From the NCBI GenBank assembly GCA_017305665.1, contig JAFKKH010000017.1, positions 62,001-126,000 of the forward strand: a stretch of 64,000 nt of DNA, given 5' to 3'. Source of the stretch: Hyphomicrobiales bacterium (lineage in GTDB: Bacteria; Pseudomonadota; Alphaproteobacteria; Rhizobiales; Xanthobacteraceae). The notes beneath the pieces are model-generated. The model saw only the letters and a program-made list of their open reading frames with translations. It had not been told where the DNA came from and did no database searches. Below, in pieces: positions 52,065 through 64,000 of the stretch. Every line of letters starts with the position of its first letter. Position 1 is the stretch's first letter. The position numbers and the translations under genes were made by a program.

Positions 52065-52673
52065 ATGCCGGACAATGGACCGCGCGGAACGGAAGGCTAC
52101 GCCAGCGAAGCTGACGCGCTCGTCCGACAATACGAGAGCTTGCCCTTCGCCGATGTCCACCGGCACGTCCTGCACCTGCTGCCACGGCCGCCGGCCCGTG
52201 TGCTCGATATCGGGTCCGGTACCGGCCGCGACGCGGCCGGCCTTGCCGACCTCGGTCATCTCGTCACAGCAGTCGAGCCGACGGCTGCATTGCGCCTGCG
52301 CGCGAAGCATCTGCATCCCTCGCCCCGGATCGATTGGGTCGACGATAGCTTGCCCGATCTGCGCCTGCTGGCGGCGCGCGAACACACCTTCGATGTAGTG
52401 ATGCTGACGGCGGTCTGGATGCACCTCGACGCTATCGAGCGGGTCCGCGCGATGCCTGTCATCGCTGGTCTTCTACGCTCCGGCGGCCTGATGATGCTGA
52501 CGCAGCGCCATGGGCCGGTGCCTGCCGGCCGCCGTATGTTCGATGTCCCGGCCTCGGAGACGATCGCGCTTGCGGAAACGCATGGCCTGACCTGTATCCA
52601 GCGGCTCGAGGGCGGCGACAGCCACTTCAACCGTCCCGGCGTCACCTGGGACCGCCTGGCATTCCGGCGTTGA
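52065..52673 (+). CDS. Class I SAM-dependent methyltransferase
   Basis: From the ATG at 52065 (GGGAGAG upstream) this is a 202-residue methyltransferase with VLDIGSGTGRDAAGLADLGHLVTAVEPTAALRLRA (SAM motif I and acidic motif II) and FDVVMLTAVWMHL. It follows recF by 16 bases and is probably cotranscribed with it. Substrate unknown; small-molecule or polyketide-type methylation cannot be distinguished. Confidence 0.88.
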   Translation: MPDNGPRGTEGYASEADALVRQYESLPFADVHRHVLHLLPRPPARVLDIGSGTGRDAAGLADLGHLVTAVEPTAALRLRAKHLHPSPRIDWVDDSLPDLRLLAAREHTFDVVMLTAVWMHLDAIERVRAMPVIAGLLRSGGLMMLTQRHGPVPAGRRMFDVPASETIALAETHGLTCIQRLEGGDSHFNRPGVTWDRLAFRR

Positions 52674-52852
52674 AGCGATTGTCGCGCGTGTGAACGAGAG
52701 TTAATCCGCTGGACATATTCCCTTCACCCGCAGGCGCCTACATTTGCGGGCGCAAACTCAGGGGGAGTCGCGTCCACCCCTCGCCTCGGCGCTGGTCCGC
52801 GCCAATGCATCACTGGAATTCGGGGGCAACCTTGAAACCAGGAGATGTCCAC

Positions 52853-54115
52853 ATGACAACAACCACCCTGTTCGACCGCCGCATCCCGCGGCGCACACTG
52901 CTGAAGGCCGGTCTCGCAATCGGCGCCGTCAATCTGGCCTCGCCGCTTGCAAGCGCCTCACTGGCCGCACCTGAGCGGCACGGCGGAGGGGCCAACCGCG
53001 GCATCATCAAGATCGGCAATATCATGCCCTACAGCGGTCCGGCCTCGGCCTACAGCACTATCGGTAAAACCGAGGCGGCCTACTTCAACATGATCAACGA
53101 TGGCGGCGGCATCAACGGCCGCAGGATCGACTTCATTTCCTACGACGACGGCTACAGTCCGCCGAAGGCGGTCGAACAGGCTCGCAAGTTGGTCGAAGAC
53201 GACAACGTGCTGTTGATCTTCAATAGCCTCGGCACACCGAGCAACACGGCGATCGAGCGCTACATGAACGATAAAAAAGTACCGCAGTTGTTTATTGCCA
53301 CCGGCGCGACCAAATGGAACGATCCGAAGGACTTTCCGTGGACCATGGGCTGGCAGCCCAGCTACCGGAGCGAGGCCCAAGTCTACGCCAAATACCTCCT
53401 CAAGCATCGTCCCGACGGCAAGGTTGCGATTCTCTATCAGAACGACGACTACGGCATGGATTACCTGAAGGGCTTCAAGGACGGCCTTGGCGGCAAGCTG
53501 AAGATCGTCGCCGAGAAGTCCTACGACACCACCGAGCCGACCGTCGATTCGCAGATGATCAGCCTGAAGGCATCGGGCGCGGACATCTTATTCGACGTCA
53601 CCACGCCGAAATTTGCCGCACAGGCAATCACGAAGGCGGCCGAACTCGAATGGCGGCCGTTGCACATTCTCAATAACGTTTCGGCTTCTGTGGGAGCGGT
53701 GATGAAGCCTGCTGGCTTCGATCACGCCAAGGGTATTCTATCCACCGCCTACCTCAAGGATCCCACCGATCCGCAGTGGAAGACCGATTCCGCCCACAAG
53801 ACCTGGCTGTCGTTCATGGAGAAATACTATCCGGACGGCGATACGACCAGCGCCTTCCCGGTCTACGGCTATGCCGTCGCCGAAACCATGGCCCACGTCC
53901 TGAAGCAATGCGGCGACAACCTCAGCCGCGACAACATCATGAAGCAGGCGGCCAGTCTTCATGAATTCAAGCTCGGACTGCTGCTGCCCGGTATCACCAT
54001 CAGCACCGGGCCTCACGACTACGCACCGATCAAGCAGTTGCAGATGATGCGCTTCACCGGCAGTCGCTGGGAGCTGTTTGGCCCGATCGTCAATGGCGCC
54101 GTCTCGAGCAGTTAA
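52853..54115 (+). CDS. Branched-chain amino acid-type ABC binding protein, TAT-exported
   Basis: This 420-residue periplasmic protein has a twin-arginine leader (IPRRTLLKAGLAIGAVNLA) and the LivK/family-1-like binding-protein layout: IKIGNIMPYSGPASAYSTIGKTEAAYFNMINDGGGINGRRIDFISYDDGYSPPKAVEQARKLVEDDNVL and VAILYQNDDYGMDYLKGFKDGL. AGGAG precedes the ATG. No permease or ATPase gene is adjacent, so it is an orphan binding protein sitting between recF-linked genes and gyrB. Confidence 0.9.
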   Translation: MTTTTLFDRRIPRRTLLKAGLAIGAVNLASPLASASLAAPERHGGGANRGIIKIGNIMPYSGPASAYSTIGKTEAAYFNMINDGGGINGRRIDFISYDDGYSPPKAVEQARKLVEDDNVLLIFNSLGTPSNTAIERYMNDKKVPQLFIATGATKWNDPKDFPWTMGWQPSYRSEAQVYAKYLLKHRPDGKVAILYQNDDYGMDYLKGFKDGLGGKLKIVAEKSYDTTEPTVDSQMISLKASGADILFDVTTPKFAAQAITKAAELEWRPLHILNNVSASVGAVMKPAGFDHAKGILSTAYLKDPTDPQWKTDSAHKTWLSFMEKYYPDGDTTSAFPVYGYAVAETMAHVLKQCGDNLSRDNIMKQAASLHEFKLGLLLPGITISTGPHDYAPIKQLQMMRFTGSRWELFGPIVNGAVSSS

Positions 54116-56951
<2,836 letters not shown>

Positions 56952-56978
56952 GGTCGTCGGGTCGAGATTCCCGCTGAG

Positions 56979-58682
56979 TCAGACCGCAGCCTGTATCGCC
57001 TCTGCGACGCTGTGATAGAGACGATCTTCCCCGAGCAGATCGGCCACGCCGAATTTCACCAGCGCGTCCTGCGCGCGCGGAGACTCCAGCCGCGCGATAG
57101 CGAACCCGATCCCCTCGCTGTGACACTTGCGGATGATGTCGCTCAGGGCTTGCGCCGCCGTGAAGTCGATCTCGACGATCCCCGTCGCTTCGAGCACCAC
57201 CAGACGCGGCGGCGGCGGCGCTGACGCCAGCAGCGTTTCGATATCGCGCTTGAAATGGTCGGCGTTGAGGAATGACAGGGGCGCCTGAAATCCGACGACC
57301 ATGACACCCGGCTGGGTTTCGCCCGCGATCGAGGAATTGAACGGCCACCAGACCGACGTGCCTGGAACGCGTTCGAAGACAAGCACGCGGGCCCGCGTCG
57401 TGCTCCAGATGCCGTGAAGCAACGACAGCCCGATTCCGGTGGCAACACCTTGCTCGATCGGCAGAACGATGATGGCGGCCGCCGTCGCCGCCACCAGCAA
57501 GAACTCCCCGGGCGATTGGCGGAAGATCGTCGCGATCACTTTCATCCGCACGATCCGGCACGCCACGAACAGCAGCACGCCCCCGAGCGCCGCGCCGGGG
57601 ATATGACGCAGAACGCCGACGCCAACCAACAGCAGTGCGACAATGATGACCGCGGCGGCAAGCCCCGCGAGTTGCGAATGTCCACCAGTCTCGGACACGA
57701 TCGCCGTCCGGGGCGGACTTGCGTTGACAGGGAATGCGCCGATCAGGCCGGCGAGGATGCTGCCCGCGCCGACACCGATGAAATCGCGATTAACGTCTGG
57801 CGGCCGCTGGGGATCGGATAGGAATGATCGCGTGGTCGCGGCGGTCTGCACCATCACGACCAGCGCCACGATCAGCCCCAGCGACAGAAGTTCCGACAAA
57901 CGGTCAAGGCCGACGTTGGGGATAGCAAAGGACGGCGGTGTCGCGGAGATTGTGCCCAGCACCGAAACGCCGCGCTGATCGAGATGGAACAGAGTCACAC
58001 AGGCCACCGCGAGAACGATACCGATCAGCGCACCCGGAATTCGTGCATCGATCCGCTCCGAAATGGCGATGACCGCGAGCACGCCGAAGCCGATGGCAAT
58101 GGAGAATGGGTTCGAATCGCCAAGATGCGTCGCGATGGCGACGAGGCGGTCGAGCATGGGTCCTGTCGGCATTGCGATGCCGAGAATGCCCGGAAGCTGC
58201 GAGATGATGATGTGGGCAGAGATGCCGGCGAGAAAGCCCGTGGTCACCGGCGTCGATAGTAGATCGGCAATCCATCCCAGCCTGAAGATGCCGCCGGCGA
58301 TCAGAAACAGGCCCACCATGATTGCAAGCACCGCCGCCAGCGCGGCGTAGTCCGGCGATCCCGTGGCGGCCAGCATTGCAAGGCCGCCGGCAAAAATCGG
58401 CGTAATCGTGGAATCCGCGCCGGACGACAGGAAGCGATTGCTGCCGAACACGGCGAACGCCGTGGACCCCGCCAGAAAAGCGAAAAACCCGATCAGGGGA
58501 GAAAAGCCGCCCAATCGCGCCGTGGCCATCTGTTCCGGAATGGCGATCGCCGCAAGCGTCAAGCCCGCGAGGACATCTCCGGTCACGAACGACAGACGAT
58601 AGGCTCCGAACGAGCGAAACACCGGCCACATATGTCCGGTACCCGAGGACGTCACGGCGGGAATATTCGGTTTGTCAGCCAT
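56979..58682 (-). CDS. SulP family anion transporter with STAS domain
   Basis: From the ATG at 58682 this is a 567-residue inner-membrane protein with SulP features: LAGLTLAAIAIPEQMATARLGGFSPLIGFFAFLAG near the start, about eleven further helices, PLNASPPRTAIVSETGGHSQLAGL-type loop (seen as FPVNASPPRTAIVSETGGHSQ), and a C-terminal STAS domain from about residue 445 with VLEATGIVEIDFTAAQAL. SulP proteins carry sulfate, bicarbonate or other anions; which one is not readable. Confidence 0.9.
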   Translation of the reverse strand: MADKPNIPAVTSSGTGHMWPVFRSFGAYRLSFVTGDVLAGLTLAAIAIPEQMATARLGGFSPLIGFFAFLAGSTAFAVFGSNRFLSSGADSTITPIFAGGLAMLAATGSPDYAALAAVLAIMVGLFLIAGGIFRLGWIADLLSTPVTTGFLAGISAHIIISQLPGILGIAMPTGPMLDRLVAIATHLGDSNPFSIAIGFGVLAVIAISERIDARIPGALIGIVLAVACVTLFHLDQRGVSVLGTISATPPSFAIPNVGLDRLSELLSLGLIVALVVMVQTAATTRSFLSDPQRPPDVNRDFIGVGAGSILAGLIGAFPVNASPPRTAIVSETGGHSQLAGLAAAVIIVALLLVGVGVLRHIPGAALGGVLLFVACRIVRMKVIATIFRQSPGEFLLVAATAAAIIVLPIEQGVATGIGLSLLHGIWSTTRARVLVFERVPGTSVWWPFNSSIAGETQPGVMVVGFQAPLSFLNADHFKRDIETLLASAPPPPRLVVLEATGIVEIDFTAAQALSDIIRKCHSEGIGFAIARLESPRAQDALVKFGVADLLGEDRLYHSVAEAIQAAV

Positions 58683-58777
58683 AGGTGCATTCGCTGAAAA
58701 GACATCCCGCTCTATCACGAAAACCCGGCATTGCCTCCTGTCATGATTTTGGCCGCCAGCAGTGCTACCGTGACCCG

Positions 58778-60199
58778 ATGACCTCCCTGAATAACATCGA
58801 AGGCGCGCCGGCCGGAGCTGGCGGTGCGGAAGGGTCGGCGCGCAACCGGCTGTCCCTCGAGCTCACCGAGACCTTCCGCCTCGCGGTGCCGATCGCACTG
58901 ACGCAGCTCGGCCAGATCGCGATGATGACCACCGATCTCGCGCTGATCGGCCGGCTCGGCGACAACGCCGTCGCGGCGGCCGCGCTCGCGCACACCGTGT
59001 TCTTCGTGAGCTTCACAGCCGGCATGGGGCTTGTATCCGCGGTGGCGCCGCTGGCGGCTCAAGCCTTCGGCGCACGCGATCCGCGCATGGTTCGCCGCGC
59101 GCTGCGTGTCGGTCTGTGGGCCGCGCTGCTGGCAGCACTGCCACTGATGCTGCCGCCGCTGTTCGGCGAACAAATCCTGCTATGGCTCGGACAGGCGCCA
59201 GAGTCCGCCGCGCTCGCCCAACGCTATCTGCATGGCCTCACCTGGTGTCTGATTCCGGGCTTGTGGTTTCTGGCGATCCGCGGCTTCATGGGCGCTGTGA
59301 ACCGCCCCGAGCCGGGGCTCTGGATCACACTCACGGCAATTCCCGCCAATGCCGGCCTTGTCTATGTGCTGATGCACGGCAAATTCGGCCTGCCGGAGTT
59401 CGGTATCTTCGGCGCAGGCCTCGCCACCACGATCGTCAACATCGGCATGTTCGGCGCGGCACTGTGGTTCACCGTCAGCCGCCGACCGTTCCGCAAATAT
59501 CAGGTGCTCGGCGGCATAGCCCGCATCGACTGGCCGCTGATGCGACAGTTGATCGCGATCGGCGCACCGATCTCCGTGGCATTCCTGCTGGAGTACGGTC
59601 TGTTCGGTGCCGGCGGACTGCTGATGGGGTTGATCAGCACGACAGCATTGACCGCGCACCAGATCGCCCTGCAGATCGCCGCGATCCTGTTCATGGTGCC
59701 GTTCGGCGTCGGCATGGCGGCGACGGTGCGGGTCGGCCACGCGATCGGGCGTGGCGACGCGAGCGCTGTGCGGCGCGCCGGATACGTGGCGGTGCTGCTC
59801 GGCATCACCTTCATGTCGACGATGACGCTCGCCGTGATCGCTGGACGTTTCGAGATCGCCACGATCTTTCTTGGCAACGCACCCGACGCCACCATGCAGC
59901 TGACCGCGACGCTCCTGCTGGTCGGATCGACGTTCTTTGTCGCCGATGGCATCCAGACCGTCGCGGCCGGTGCGCTGCGCGGCCTGAACGACACGCGCGT
60001 GCCGCTGCTATTCGCCACCATCAGCTACTGGCTGGTCGGGTTCACCTGCGCTGCCTTGTTCGGATTTCATACGTCGCTCGGCGCCAGCGGCGTATGGGTT
60101 GGCCTGTCCTGCGGAACTGCCGTCTACGCTACGCTTCTGGTGAGCCGCTTCCATCTGTTGTCGCGGCGCGCCCTGCCGGCCCCGCCGCACCCATCCTGA
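58778..60199 (+). CDS. MATE family efflux transporter
   Basis: From the ATG at 58778 this is a 473-residue protein with twelve membrane segments in two repeats: FRLAVPIALTQLGQIAMMTTDLALIGRLGDNAVAAAALAHTVFF at the start and the second-half PISVAFLLEYGLFGAGGLLMGLISTTALTAHQIALQIA. It exports cationic compounds or metabolites in exchange for Na+ or H+. An ATG-less extension to 58685 is rejected. It diverges from the SulP gene with about 95 bases between starts. Confidence 0.9.
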   Translation: MTSLNNIEGAPAGAGGAEGSARNRLSLELTETFRLAVPIALTQLGQIAMMTTDLALIGRLGDNAVAAAALAHTVFFVSFTAGMGLVSAVAPLAAQAFGARDPRMVRRALRVGLWAALLAALPLMLPPLFGEQILLWLGQAPESAALAQRYLHGLTWCLIPGLWFLAIRGFMGAVNRPEPGLWITLTAIPANAGLVYVLMHGKFGLPEFGIFGAGLATTIVNIGMFGAALWFTVSRRPFRKYQVLGGIARIDWPLMRQLIAIGAPISVAFLLEYGLFGAGGLLMGLISTTALTAHQIALQIAAILFMVPFGVGMAATVRVGHAIGRGDASAVRRAGYVAVLLGITFMSTMTLAVIAGRFEIATIFLGNAPDATMQLTATLLLVGSTFFVADGIQTVAAGALRGLNDTRVPLLFATISYWLVGFTCAALFGFHTSLGASGVWVGLSCGTAVYATLLVSRFHLLSRRALPAPPHPS

Positions 60200-60220
60200 C
60201 GAGCGGAGCTTCGCTCTTTG

Positions 60221-61495
60221 TCACTGCATCAGCCGAAACTGCACGATGTAGACTACCGCGCCTGCGATATACCCGAGCAATGCGAGCCAGCTAATCTTAC
60301 GCAGATACCAGAGGAAGGTGATGCGCTCGAGGCCCATGGCGGCCACACCGGCGGCGGAACCGATAATCAGGATCGACCCACCGGTCCCCGCGCAATAGGC
60401 GATGAACTCCCACAGAAAACTGTCGACGGGATATTTGGCGACGTCGTACATGCCGATCGACGCGGCAACGAGCGGCACGTTGTCGACGATGGCGCTGAGT
60501 AATCCAAGCAGGCCGACGATGATGTCGAGCCGCCCGATCGTCTGATCCAGCCAGTTCGCGAGCGCGGTCAGAATCCCGGCGTGCTCCAGCGTTCCGACCG
60601 CCAGCAAGATGCCAAGGAAGAACACGATCGAACTCATGTCGATCCGGGTCAGCGCGTGGGCCACGGTCAGATGCTGCCTGGTTTCCGGCTTCTTGTTGCG
60701 ATGAAGGAGTTCGCCTGCCAGCCACAGCACGCCCAGCGCGACGACGATGCCCATGAACGGCGGCAGATGCGTGATCTGCTTGAATACCGGCACGAAAATG
60801 AGACCGGCCAACCCCAACGCAAACATCAGGTTGCGCTCGAAAGCCGGACGCTCCGACCCGTCGACATCCGATGAGAGAGCAAATGTCTGCCCGCGCAAGC
60901 GGAGGGCCACGACGGCCAGCGGCACCACGAGATTGGCGATCGAGGCCACGAAAAGAGCCTCGACAATCCCGAGCGCTGAAATCCGACCGCCGATCCACAG
61001 CATCGTCGTCGTGACATCGCCGATCGGCGACCATGCGCCGCCGGCATTGGCGGCGATCACGATCATCGATGCGAACAGCAGCCGGTCGGATTGCCGATCC
61101 AGCAATTTCCTGACCAGCGAGACCATCACGATAGTCGACGTCAGGTTGTCGAGAGCCGCGCTCAGGAAGAACGTGATGAACGAGACCAGAATCAGCAGCA
61201 TGGTCAGCTTGCGCGTTCTGATCCGTGACGTAATCACCTCGAAGCCATCATGGGCGTCGATCACCTCGACGACAGTCATGGCTCCCATCAGAAAGAAAAT
61301 GATCTGCGCCGTTGCCGCGACGGTTTCGTCGAGTTCGTGGCCGACGCGTGCATGATCGCCGACGGCAAGCGCGTAGATCGTCCACAACAGACCGGCACCG
61401 AGCAGCGCACTCGCGGACTTATTGACCCGGATCGGGTGTTCGAGTGCGATCGCCAGATAGGCGAGCGTGAAGACGGCGATAAGCGCAACGAGCAA
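60221..61495 (-). CDS. Na+/H+ antiporter, NhaD type
   Basis: This 424-residue protein starts with a TTG (GGGGGA upstream) and has about twelve helices. The NhaD/ArsB-like pattern includes IALEHPIRVNKSASALLGAGLLW near residue 18, DNLTSTIVMVSLVRKLL and GAWSPIGDVTTTMLW (ion-binding helices), and ALVDNVPLVAASIGM-type segment seen as SAIVDNVPLVAASIGM. It would exchange Na+ for H+ at the inner membrane. The gene lies 21 bases beyond the MATE gene on the opposite strand. Confidence 0.9.
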   Translation of the reverse strand: MLVALIAVFTLAYLAIALEHPIRVNKSASALLGAGLLWTIYALAVGDHARVGHELDETVAATAQIIFFLMGAMTVVEVIDAHDGFEVITSRIRTRKLTMLLILVSFITFFLSAALDNLTSTIVMVSLVRKLLDRQSDRLLFASMIVIAANAGGAWSPIGDVTTTMLWIGGRISALGIVEALFVASIANLVVPLAVVALRLRGQTFALSSDVDGSERPAFERNLMFALGLAGLIFVPVFKQITHLPPFMGIVVALGVLWLAGELLHRNKKPETRQHLTVAHALTRIDMSSIVFFLGILLAVGTLEHAGILTALANWLDQTIGRLDIIVGLLGLLSAIVDNVPLVAASIGMYDVAKYPVDSFLWEFIAYCAGTGGSILIIGSAAGVAAMGLERITFLWYLRKISWLALLGYIAGAVVYIVQFRLMQ

Positions 61496-61609
61496 TATGT
61501 CCCCCGAAAATACCGATGACGGTTCTGAACTCCTTAGCTATGCGCCATCTTGCCGCGCCAGACCATGCGGCGCGATGTTGCGGCCACCACGAAGTGGCTG
61601 CACGTAAAG

Positions 61610-62737
61610 CTATCCGGTCGGGTCTTCAGCGGTTTTGACGCCGGGTTCCGGTCGACCGGCCCATTCCGACAGGCAGCGTTCGAGATCCCTCAGGTTCTGT
61701 CGCATCTGTTCCAGCGAAAACCCCAACGCGAAGAAGCGCTCGGTCATGTCGCCCGGCAGACCGCGCGTCAGCCCTTCGCCGCGCATCGCAGCGACCTCCG
61801 CGGCGTAGGCTTCGAGCGCTACCTGCACCGGCAGAATGGCCGGCGCGCCGGCGCTGTTCCGCAATGCATCGGCCGATGCTTTCAGATATTTGCCCATGGC
61901 ATCGCTGAGTTTTGCGAGCGGCTGCGCGAGCCGCGCCTGAAGGTTGATCGGCAGCGGCGTCACGGTCGAGCGCCCGATCATCACTACGTCGTGCCGCAAC
62001 CGCAGCACGGTTCGCAGCAACGGACCGGTGTCCGGCCCATGGGACAGCCGCGCGGACCGTTCCCGTTCGGCCTCGACACCGATGGCCTGCAGTCCAGTGA
62101 TGGCCTGCCCGATTCCATCCTGAAGCGCGTGAAGCGCATCGTTGTCGCGCCCACGCGTCAGCGCCGCCAGCAACTCCTGCAGTGCGTCCGCGAGCAAATC
62201 CAGCACGCGAGCCGCATTGACGCGAATCTGGCTGTAGGCACGCGACGGCAGCACCAGAAAGGACACCAGCAGGCCCGTAATCGCGCCGACCGTCACCTCC
62301 AAAATCCGGTCGATCGCCGATTCCAGCGGCGACATCTGCCCCATGGTCGGGAGCAGCAGCACGATGATCGCTGTGACCGTCGCGACATTCAGGCTCGGAT
62401 TGATTGCCGCCACGAAGGCCAGCGGTGCCACCGCCAGCACCAGCACGGCGAGCAGGCCCGCTTCACCGTGATGCGGGACCAGGATCGCGATCGCCCCGCC
62501 GTAGATCGCGCCGCCAATGGTCCCGATGAGATAGTCGCGCGTCGCTTTCAGCGAGCGCCCGACGCTCATCTGCGTCACGATGATCGCCGTCAGAACCGCC
62601 CACAACGGCAGCCGCAGATGCAGCGCGATCGCCACCACCAGCGCGGCGAAGGCGGCGGCGGTGACCCGGATGCCCAGGCCCATTTCCACCTTACGCGACC
62701 AGAGCCGCGCTGCCGTGCGTTTCAGGAATGAGATCAT
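61610..62737 (-). CDS. FUSC family membrane protein (aromatic-acid exporter-like)
   Basis: This 375-residue protein has about six N-terminal transmembrane segments (VTAAAFAALVVAIALHLRLPLWAVLTAIIVTQMSVG, IGGAIYGGAIAILVP, and so on) and a soluble helical C-terminal region, the FUSC/ArAE layout, with SLKATRDYLIGTIGGAIYG as the typical signature. Proteins of this family export aromatic carboxylates or fusaric acid. No partner genes nearby. Confidence 0.85.
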   Translation of the reverse strand: MISFLKRTAARLWSRKVEMGLGIRVTAAAFAALVVAIALHLRLPLWAVLTAIIVTQMSVGRSLKATRDYLIGTIGGAIYGGAIAILVPHHGEAGLLAVLVLAVAPLAFVAAINPSLNVATVTAIIVLLLPTMGQMSPLESAIDRILEVTVGAITGLLVSFLVLPSRAYSQIRVNAARVLDLLADALQELLAALTRGRDNDALHALQDGIGQAITGLQAIGVEAERERSARLSHGPDTGPLLRTVLRLRHDVVMIGRSTVTPLPINLQARLAQPLAKLSDAMGKYLKASADALRNSAGAPAILPVQVALEAYAAEVAAMRGEGLTRGLPGDMTERFFALGFSLEQMRQNLRDLERCLSEWAGRPEPGVKTAEDPTG

Positions 62738-62878
62738 GCGCCGCAGGGTTGGGTTATCCGGTCATTTGGATGTTAAAGCGGTCATGCATCTCTCCGCAAC
62801 TGTACGGCTTGCCGGGCGAGCGCTTGAACTCCGGATTCAGGCCGCCTACGCTGACGAAACGAGAACAAGGAGCCCGCC

Positions 62879-64000
62879 ATGGCCGATGAAACCGCAACGC
62901 TCGCCGCCTATGTGGTCGACCTCAAATTCGCGGATATTCCGGCGGAGGTTCGCGAGCGCGCCAAGGCGCTGACGCTGGATTTCCTCGGCAGCGCGGTGCG
63001 GGCGCGGCGTGACGCGGAATCCACTGCGTCGCTCCTCAAGATGCTGGAAGCCCTGAAGCTCGATCAGGCCGGCGAGGCCACGGTGTTCGGCGATAGCAAG
63101 ACCTGGACACCGGCGGTGGCTGCGCTGCTGAACGGCGCGCTCGGTCATTCCCTCGACTTCGACGACACCCATGCGGACTCCTCACTGCATCCGAGCGCCC
63201 CGGTGGTGCCTGCTGCGTTCGCCGTCGGCGAGATGGTCGGAGCGTCCGGCCGCGACGTGCTGACCGCCATCGTCGCAGGCTACGAGGTCTGCTGCCGTCT
63301 CGGCAACGCGCTCGATCCGACCTCGCACTACGCGCGCGGTTTTCACCCGACCGCCACCGCCGGCACGTTCGGGGCGGCAGCCGCGGCCGGAAAACTGTTC
63401 GGCCTGAGCAAGGAGCAGCTCATTTCCGCGTTCGGCGTCTCGGGCAGCCAGGCCGCCGGCTCGCTGCAATTCCTCGTCAATGGCTCCTGGAACAAGCGCT
63501 ATCAGGTCGGCGCCGCCGCCATGAACGGCGTGATCGCCGCTACGCTGGCGCGCGACGGCTTTATCGGTTCGACCGAGTCGGTCGAGGGCAAGCACGGCCT
63601 TCTCGTCGGCTACAGCGATGATGCCCATCCCGGCAAGGCTGTGGCCGATCTCGGCAAGATCTACGAGACCATGAAGATCGGCGTGAAGCCGTACCCAAGC
63701 TGCCGCTACACCCATGCCGCGCTCGACGCGATCATCGCTATGCGCCGCGAGCACAATCTGACGCCGGACCAGATCAAGCGGGTCGAGATCGGGCTTCATC
63801 GCAATGGCATCACGCTGACCGGCGATGCCGCCACCAAGCGGCACCCGACCTCCATCGTCGGCGGACAGTTCTCCATGTTCTTCACCGGCGCGGTGGCCCT
63901 CGATCAGGGCCGCTTCGGCTGGGACGACTACGACCGGCTCGGCGACACCGCGATCGATGCGCTCGCCGACCGTTTCGATGTGGTACAGGATGACCGGCTT
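62879..64000 (+). CDS. MmgE/PrpD family protein (partial, runs off window)
   Basis: The ATG at 62879 has AAGGAG upstream and opens a frame of 374 residues still open at the window end. The sequence has DLKFADIPAEVRERAKALTLDFLGSAVRA, GALGHSLDFDDTHADSSLHPSAPVVPAAFAVGE and YPSCRYTHAALDAI, typical of the MmgE/PrpD fold, which includes 2-methylcitrate dehydratase and cis-aconitate decarboxylase. Full family members have about 450 residues, so roughly 75 are missing. The exact substrate cannot be assigned. Confidence 0.93.
   Translation, partial: MADETATLAAYVVDLKFADIPAEVRERAKALTLDFLGSAVRARRDAESTASLLKMLEALKLDQAGEATVFGDSKTWTPAVAALLNGALGHSLDFDDTHADSSLHPSAPVVPAAFAVGEMVGASGRDVLTAIVAGYEVCCRLGNALDPTSHYARGFHPTATAGTFGAAAAAGKLFGLSKEQLISAFGVSGSQAAGSLQFLVNGSWNKRYQVGAAAMNGVIAATLARDGFIGSTESVEGKHGLLVGYSDDAHPGKAVADLGKIYETMKIGVKPYPSCRYTHAALDAIIAMRREHNLTPDQIKRVEIGLHRNGITLTGDAATKRHPTSIVGGQFSMFFTGAVALDQGRFGWDDYDRLGDTAIDALADRFDVVQDDRL

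Noticed and set aside
61550-62731. 393-residue plus-strand frame
   Set aside because: Antisense to the FUSC gene; Arg/Gln/His-rich with no structure, so a shadow.

Overview
The window looks like chromosomal DNA from an alphaproteobacterium of the Bradyrhizobium/Rhodopseudomonas/Afipia group (Nitrobacteraceae). The basis is the order rpsT - dnaA - dnaN - recF - gyrB, high-GC coding sequence in the right half, many ATGA-type overlaps, TAT-exported binding proteins and a palindromic repeat pair of a kind common in these genomes. No transposase, integrase, phage gene or CRISPR array was seen.

Layout. (1) 1-17.2 kb is a catabolic island: two PuuE-like polysaccharide-deacetylase-fold proteins, two amidase-signature hydrolases, a TIM-barrel isomerase-like protein, an Opp/Dpp-type ABC importer with a detached TAT-exported binding protein, a MarR regulator, a Rieske oxygenase with an FAD ferredoxin reductase, and a two-component flavin system (LLM monooxygenase plus flavin reductase). 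Each major outward-facing transcription unit carries the same 15-bp element (NTTG-N7-CAAN), in the same orientation and usually overlapping the putative -35 box. This suggests one regulon for import and stepwise oxidation/hydrolysis of an unidentified, probably nitrogen-containing, substrate. (2) 17.4-17.5 kb holds a minus-strand terminator with no gene in front of it, next to a sixth copy-like element. (3) 17.9-33.1 kb is a Wzx/Wzy-type surface polysaccharide locus: GalE, a Wzz/ExoP-like protein with a degenerate kinase domain, three glycosyltransferases, Wzx, Wzy, a glycoside hydrolase, an FAD monooxygenase-like protein, a large protein with a GH43-like propeller, and a CelD/BioF2-type acetyltransferase. 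No initiating sugar-phosphate transferase or outer-membrane Wza is present in the locus, although a Wza-like lipoprotein lies at 45.1 kb. (4) Two minus-strand tRNA genes follow at 33.1-33.4 kb: an aberrant GCA tRNA and a normal Arg(CCG). They mark the passage to core-like, higher-GC DNA.

(5) 33.7-46.2 kb holds housekeeping and accessory genes: a VOC protein, a btaA/btaB-like pair for betaine lipid synthesis, an acyl-CoA ligase-like enzyme, an HD-GYP phosphodiesterase, three alpha/beta hydrolases, an IorA/IorB-type molybdenum hydroxylase and the Wza-like lipoprotein. (6) 46.5-57 kb is the replication-gene block, with rpsT and its terminator, a 1.1-kb gap with one perfect DnaA box and a hairpin just before dnaA, then dnaN, a palindromic repeat pair, recF, a methyltransferase, a branched-chain-amino-acid-type binding protein and gyrB. 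(7) 57-64 kb holds transporters (SulP, MATE, NhaD, FUSC) and the start of an MmgE/PrpD gene that runs off the window.

Function assignments rest on motif reading of translated sequence, not on database searches. Start codons were re-chosen from Shine-Dalgarno spacing, overlaps and family N-termini, and are stated where uncertain.
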